Below, one piece after another: positions 7,005 through 9,703 of a DNA stretch of 9,703 nucleotides. The stretch comes from Burkholderiales bacterium (GTDB lineage Bacteria > Pseudomonadota > Gammaproteobacteria > Burkholderiales > Burkholderiaceae_C), in assembly GCA_025354615.1 (NCBI GenBank), contig JANXMO010000119.1, forward strand, positions 1-9,703, in the 5' to 3' direction. The stretch's first letter is position 1. The number at the start of each line of letters is the position of its first letter. The notes beneath the pieces are model-generated. The model was not told the origin of the DNA. It did no database searches and saw only the letters and a list, made by a program, of their open reading frames with translations. Position numbers and translations under genes: made by a program.

Positions 7005-7009
7005 CGGCA

Positions 7010-8332
7010 ATGGCCTGCGCCGCTTCCGCCGCCGCGGCTGCCGTGGTGGCCGTGGCCTACAGTGGCGGGCGGGATTCGAGCGCCTTGCTGCACGCCACCC
7101 GGGCGGCCGTTGCCGGCTTGGGTGGTGTTGACGTGGTGGCGCTGCACGTCAACCACGGCTTGAGCCGTTTTTCAGCCGATTGGGAAGCACATTGCCGCGC
7201 GCAGTGCCTGGAGTGGCGCATTCCAATCGCCTGCGAGCGTCTGGAAGACAAGCCGCCGCCTGGCGTCAGTGTCGAGTCATGGGCGCGAGAGCGCCGTTAC
7301 GCTGCGTTGACTCGCCTGGCGCGGGCCCGCGGTGCTACCGCTGTCTTACTTGCACACCACCGCCGCGACCAAGCGGAAACCTGGCTGCTTCAGGCACTCC
7401 GGGGCGCAGGGGCGCACGGGCTGGCCAGCATGCCGCGCCGGGCACTGCGCGGCGGTGTCACATGGCTGCGCCCTTGGCTGACTGTCGAAAGAAGCCGGAT
7501 TGACGCTTACGTGGCGCAGCATGGCCTGGGCTTTGTCGACGATGACAGCAACAGCGATTCGCGTTTTGCCCGTAATCGTTTGCGCCTGGACGTTTGGCCC
7601 GCCTTGAGTGCCGCTTTCCCGCAGGCCGAGGCAGCGTTGACAAAAGCCGCGCGCTGGGCCCAGGACGCCGCGGCCTGTCTGGACGAATTGGCGCAAATCG
7701 ACTTGCAGGCGCTTGATGATGCTGGCGCAGAAAACGGCGCCACTGCCTTGCCATTGCACCCTTGGCTGCAGCTCTCGCCTGCGCGACGCAGCAATGTTTT
7801 GCGGGCCTGGCTGCACCGCATCACTGGCTGCCGGCCCGCGGCCGCGTTAATCGAGCGCTTGTTGCTTGAGTTGCCGCTGGCAGCCAACACAGCGGCCTGG
7901 CCACTGGGGAAACGGCAATTGCGCTTACATCAAGGCACTCTGGTTCCGGTGGCCGAGCCGCTAGGCCAAGCGGCGTCGCCTCCCGAATCGGCATTGAGTA
8001 TTCGGCGTGCCGGCCGCTATGCCTTGCCGGGTTGGCAGGGTGTTTTGCAGGCGCAACGCGTCACGCAGGGCGGTGTGCCGCTGGCTTGGCTGGCCCGTCT
8101 GGAATTGAAAGCCAGAAGCGGGGGCGAGCAATTTCAAGCGGCGTTGGGCCGGCCTGCACGCAGCTTGAAAAAACAATTCCAGGCGGCGCAGGTGCCGTCA
8201 TGGAGCCGCAACGCGCCGCTGTTTTACAGCGGCGGCCAGTTGGTCTTCGTGCCCGGGTTGGGGCTGGACGTGCGTGTTCTGGCGTGCCCCGGTCAGCCGC
8301 AAATGCACCTGCATTGGTGGTCCGATACCTGA
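7010..8332 (+). CDS. tilS: tRNA(Ile)-lysidine synthetase
   Basis: TilS uses ATP to join lysine to the wobble cytidine (C34) of tRNA-Ile(CAU), changing its reading from AUG to AUA and its charging from Met to Ile; it is normally essential. The protein has 440 residues, near the 432 of E. coli TilS. The PP-loop S-G-G-R-D-S is at 18-23. It is followed by H-V-N-H-G (46-50), the A-H-H-R-R-D-Q-A-E-T segment (115-124) and D-D-S-N ... F-A-R-N-R-L-R (178-192), all typical of the family. A helical middle domain (about 200-335) is Ala- and Leu-rich. The C-terminal TilS domain (about 350-440) includes L-K-A-R-S-G-G-E-Q-F and S-L-K-K-Q-F. The start follows the accA stop by 5 bases with only a weak ribosome site, so translation is probably coupled. 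The first 11 residues are mostly Ala, from a GC-rich run that is a likely site of annotation drift. Confidence 0.95.
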   Translation: MACAASAAAAAVVAVAYSGGRDSSALLHATRAAVAGLGGVDVVALHVNHGLSRFSADWEAHCRAQCLEWRIPIACERLEDKPPPGVSVESWARERRYAALTRLARARGATAVLLAHHRRDQAETWLLQALRGAGAHGLASMPRRALRGGVTWLRPWLTVERSRIDAYVAQHGLGFVDDDSNSDSRFARNRLRLDVWPALSAAFPQAEAALTKAARWAQDAAACLDELAQIDLQALDDAGAENGATALPLHPWLQLSPARRSNVLRAWLHRITGCRPAAALIERLLLELPLAANTAAWPLGKRQLRLHQGTLVPVAEPLGQAASPPESALSIRRAGRYALPGWQGVLQAQRVTQGGVPLAWLARLELKARSGGEQFQAALGRPARSLKKQFQAAQVPSWSRNAPLFYSGGQLVFVPGLGLDVRVLACPGQPQMHLHWWSDT

Positions 8333-8396
8333 CAGCTGCAGTGACACCGCCGCTAAAATCGTTGGTTTTTGTTCCAGCTTCCTTTATTGCACTTTC
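8333..8396 (+). promoter_or_regulatory. tilS-lysC intergenic region with possible lysC promoter
   Basis: This 64-base gap is the only real break in the rightward block. TAAAAT at 8354-8359, in a GCTAAAATCG context often seen at Burkholderiales promoters, could be a -10 element. CTGACA at 8329-8334 could be a -35 hexamer, but its 19-base spacing is long. The 37 bases after TAAAAT are pyrimidine-rich with no Shine-Dalgarno sequence before the lysC ATG. No intrinsic terminator for tilS is visible, so read-through from upstream is also likely. Confidence 0.4.
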
Positions 8397-9668
8397 ATGG
8401 CACTCATCGTTCACAAATACGGCGGCACGTCGATGGGTTCAACCGAACGCATTGGCCAAGTGGCCAAGCGGGTTGCCAAATGGGCTCGCGCCGGTCACCA
8501 GTTGGTGGTCGTTCCTTCGGCGATGAGCGGCGAAACCAACCGGCTGCTGGGCCTGGCCAAAGCCTTGTCACCCGAGATCGTTACAGCTGAATTGCAGCGT
8601 GAGCTCGACGCCGTGGCTTCTACGGGCGAACAAGTTTCCGCCAGTCTGCTGGCCATTGCTTTGCAGGCCGAAGGTTTGCAAGCCGTGGCCTACAGCGGCT
8701 GGCAAGTGCCCATCCGAACCGACAGTGCTTTCACCAAAGCGCGCATTGAAGAGATTGACCAAACACGTGTGATGGCCGATTTGGCTGCTGGCAAAGTGGT
8801 CGTCATTACCGGCTTTCAGGGCGTTGACGCCCATGGCAACGTCACCACGCTTGGCCGTGGTGGTTCTGATACCTCGGCTGTGGCGATTGCCGCGGCGATG
8901 AAAGCCGATGAATGCCTCATCTACACCGACGTGGACGGGGTTTATACGACCGACCCGCGCATCGTTGAGCAAGCGCGCCGGCTGCACACCATCAGTTTCG
9001 AAGAAATGCTGGAAATGGCCAGCCTGGGCTCCAAGGTGCTGCAAATCCGCTCGGTTGAATTTGCGGGCAAATACAGGGTGCCACTGCGGGTGCTTTCCAG
9101 CTTCACGCCGTGGGACATCGACTTGGCCACCGAAGCCGCATCCGGCACGTTGATTACTTTTGAGGAAGACGAAAAAATGGAACGAGCCGTGGTGTCAGGT
9201 ATTGCATTCAACCGGGATGAGGCCAAGATCAGCTTGCTTGGCGTGCCTGACAAGCCGGGCATTGCCTTCCAAATCCTGGGGCCGGTGGCGGACGCCAACA
9301 TTGATGTGGACGTCATCATCCAAAACGTGTCGCATGATGGAAAAACCGATTTTTCATTCACCGTTCACCGCAACGAATACACCCGCACGCTGGCCTTGCT
9401 CGAGGCTACAGTGTTGCCAAAAACGGGCGGTGCAAAGCTGACGGGCGATGCGCGCATCTGCAAAGTCAGCATCGTAGGCATTGGCATGCGCTCGCATGTG
9501 GGCGTGGCCAGCCGCATGTTCAGCACCTTGAGTGACGAGGGCATCAACATTCAGATGATCACCACGAGTGAAATCAAGACCAGTGTGGTGATTGACGAAA
9601 AGTACATGGAGCTCGCTGTACGCGCGCTGCACCGGGCGTTCGAATTGGAACAAGCGCCGCTCGTTTGA
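8397..9668 (+). CDS. lysC: Aspartate kinase (aspartokinase), ACT-domain regulated
   Basis: It phosphorylates aspartate with ATP to 4-phospho-aspartate, the first step to lysine, threonine, methionine and, through aspartate semialdehyde, diaminopimelate for the cell wall. The ATG at 8397 gives 423 residues and starts with A-L-I-V-H-K-Y-G-G-T-S, the conserved kinase N-terminus. Other signatures are S-A-M-S-G-E-T-N (41-48), S-T-G-E-Q-V-S (75-81), T-L-G-R-G-G-S-D-T-S-A (151-161) and Y-T-D-V-D-G-V-Y-T-T-D-P-R (176-188). Two ACT domains follow, about 265-335 and 355-415, with P-D-K-P-G-I-A and I-D-V-D-V-I-I-Q-N-V-S in the first. In relatives these bind lysine and/or threonine for feedback inhibition. 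There is no fused homoserine dehydrogenase. Length and layout resemble the Corynebacterium and Bacillus alpha/beta type. Met261 could serve as an internal start (separate entry). No ribosome binding site precedes the main ATG. Confidence 0.96.
   Translation: MALIVHKYGGTSMGSTERIGQVAKRVAKWARAGHQLVVVPSAMSGETNRLLGLAKALSPEIVTAELQRELDAVASTGEQVSASLLAIALQAEGLQAVAYSGWQVPIRTDSAFTKARIEEIDQTRVMADLAAGKVVVITGFQGVDAHGNVTTLGRGGSDTSAVAIAAAMKADECLIYTDVDGVYTTDPRIVEQARRLHTISFEEMLEMASLGSKVLQIRSVEFAGKYRVPLRVLSSFTPWDIDLATEAASGTLITFEEDEKMERAVVSGIAFNRDEAKISLLGVPDKPGIAFQILGPVADANIDVDVIIQNVSHDGKTDFSFTVHRNEYTRTLALLEATVLPKTGGAKLTGDARICKVSIVGIGMRSHVGVASRMFSTLSDEGINIQMITTSEIKTSVVIDEKYMELAVRALHRAFELEQAPLV
9162..9179 (+). 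promoter_or_regulatory. Possible internal translation start in lysC (beta-subunit start)
   Basis: GAGGA (9162-9166) lies 10 bases before an in-frame ATG (9177-9179, Met261). Translation from here would give a 163-residue protein made of the two ACT domains only. Its start, M-E-R-A-V-V-S-G-I-A, matches in register the known beta-subunit start of Corynebacterium glutamicum aspartokinase (M-E-E-A-V-L-T-G-V-A, from memory). The caveat is that the purine-rich stretch also encodes E-E-D-E-K and could be there for protein reasons alone. Confidence 0.4.
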
Positions 9669-9672
9669 AAAC

Positions 9673-9693
9673 AGCCAGGCAAAGAACTTGGCT
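9673..9693 (+). other. Short hairpin after lysC
   Basis: AGCCAGG (9673-9679) can pair with CTTGGCT (9687-9693) around a 7-base loop, with one G-T wobble. No T-run follows, so it is not a standard intrinsic terminator. It begins 4 bases after the lysC stop codon. Confidence 0.3.
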
Positions 9694-9698
9694 AGAAT
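9693..9698 (+). promoter_or_regulatory. Possible -10 element for the gene beyond the right edge
   Basis: TAGAAT in a GCTAGAATGC context matches the -10 consensus at five of six positions. TTGAAA at 9665-9670 resembles a -35 hexamer, but the 22-base spacing is too long. In related genomes a tRNA-Ser gene often follows aspartate kinase (from memory); the window ends before this can be seen. Confidence 0.3.
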
Positions 9699-9703
9699 GC
9701 AAA

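Noticed and set aside
8274..8396. Extension of lysC by 41 residues into tilS
   Set aside because: It overlaps the end of tilS in another frame; aspartate kinases begin at the K-Y-G-G-T-S region, which fits the ATG at 8397.

Overview
The window looks like chromosomal DNA of a betaproteobacterium, probably Burkholderiales (Comamonadaceae-like). The grounds are a moderately high GC content, GTG/TTG starts alongside ATG, a cysteinyl-tRNA synthetase with the [13 protein letters not shown] signature, and the gene order cysS - HhH glycosylase - accA - tilS - aspartate kinase. The taxon is an inference from protein character and gene order; no search was run. I see no sign of a mobile element, CRISPR array, prophage or recent transfer.

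Two gene blocks diverge from a 203-base gap at 3681-3883. The left block, on the minus strand, reads toward the window start and encodes only exported or membrane-anchored proteins. In transcription order these are a small secreted TPR protein (3680-3126), a secreted cyclophilin-type peptidyl-prolyl isomerase (3063-2476), a secreted TPR protein with a C-terminal NTF2-like domain (2479-1241), and a membrane-anchored L,D-transpeptidase-family enzyme (YkuD domain) that runs off the left edge (1183-1). The two TPR proteins are clear paralogues. The block reads as a cell-envelope or peptidoglycan module. The enzyme and the NTF2-like domain recall the Csd6/'Cds6' family, in which a YkuD catalytic domain is joined to an NTF2-like domain.

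The right block, on the plus strand, is housekeeping: cysS (3884-5278), an AlkA-type DNA glycosylase (5275-6009), accA (6033-7004), tilS (7010-8332) and aspartate kinase lysC (8397-9668). The first four are packed with overlaps or gaps of at most 23 bases, which suggests one operon. A 64-base gap before lysC holds a possible promoter of its own. The last 35 bases contain a hairpin and a -10-like element for whatever lies beyond the right edge.

Most of the window is ordinary. The points most worth a second look are: (1) a possible in-frame internal start in lysC, at Met261 behind a purine-rich Shine-Dalgarno-like stretch, that would make a separate 163-residue regulatory beta subunit; (2) the TPR / cyclophilin / TPR-NTF2 / L,D-transpeptidase envelope module with its duplicated TPR gene; and (3) the NTF2-like domain encoded next to, and possibly shared with, the L,D-transpeptidase.
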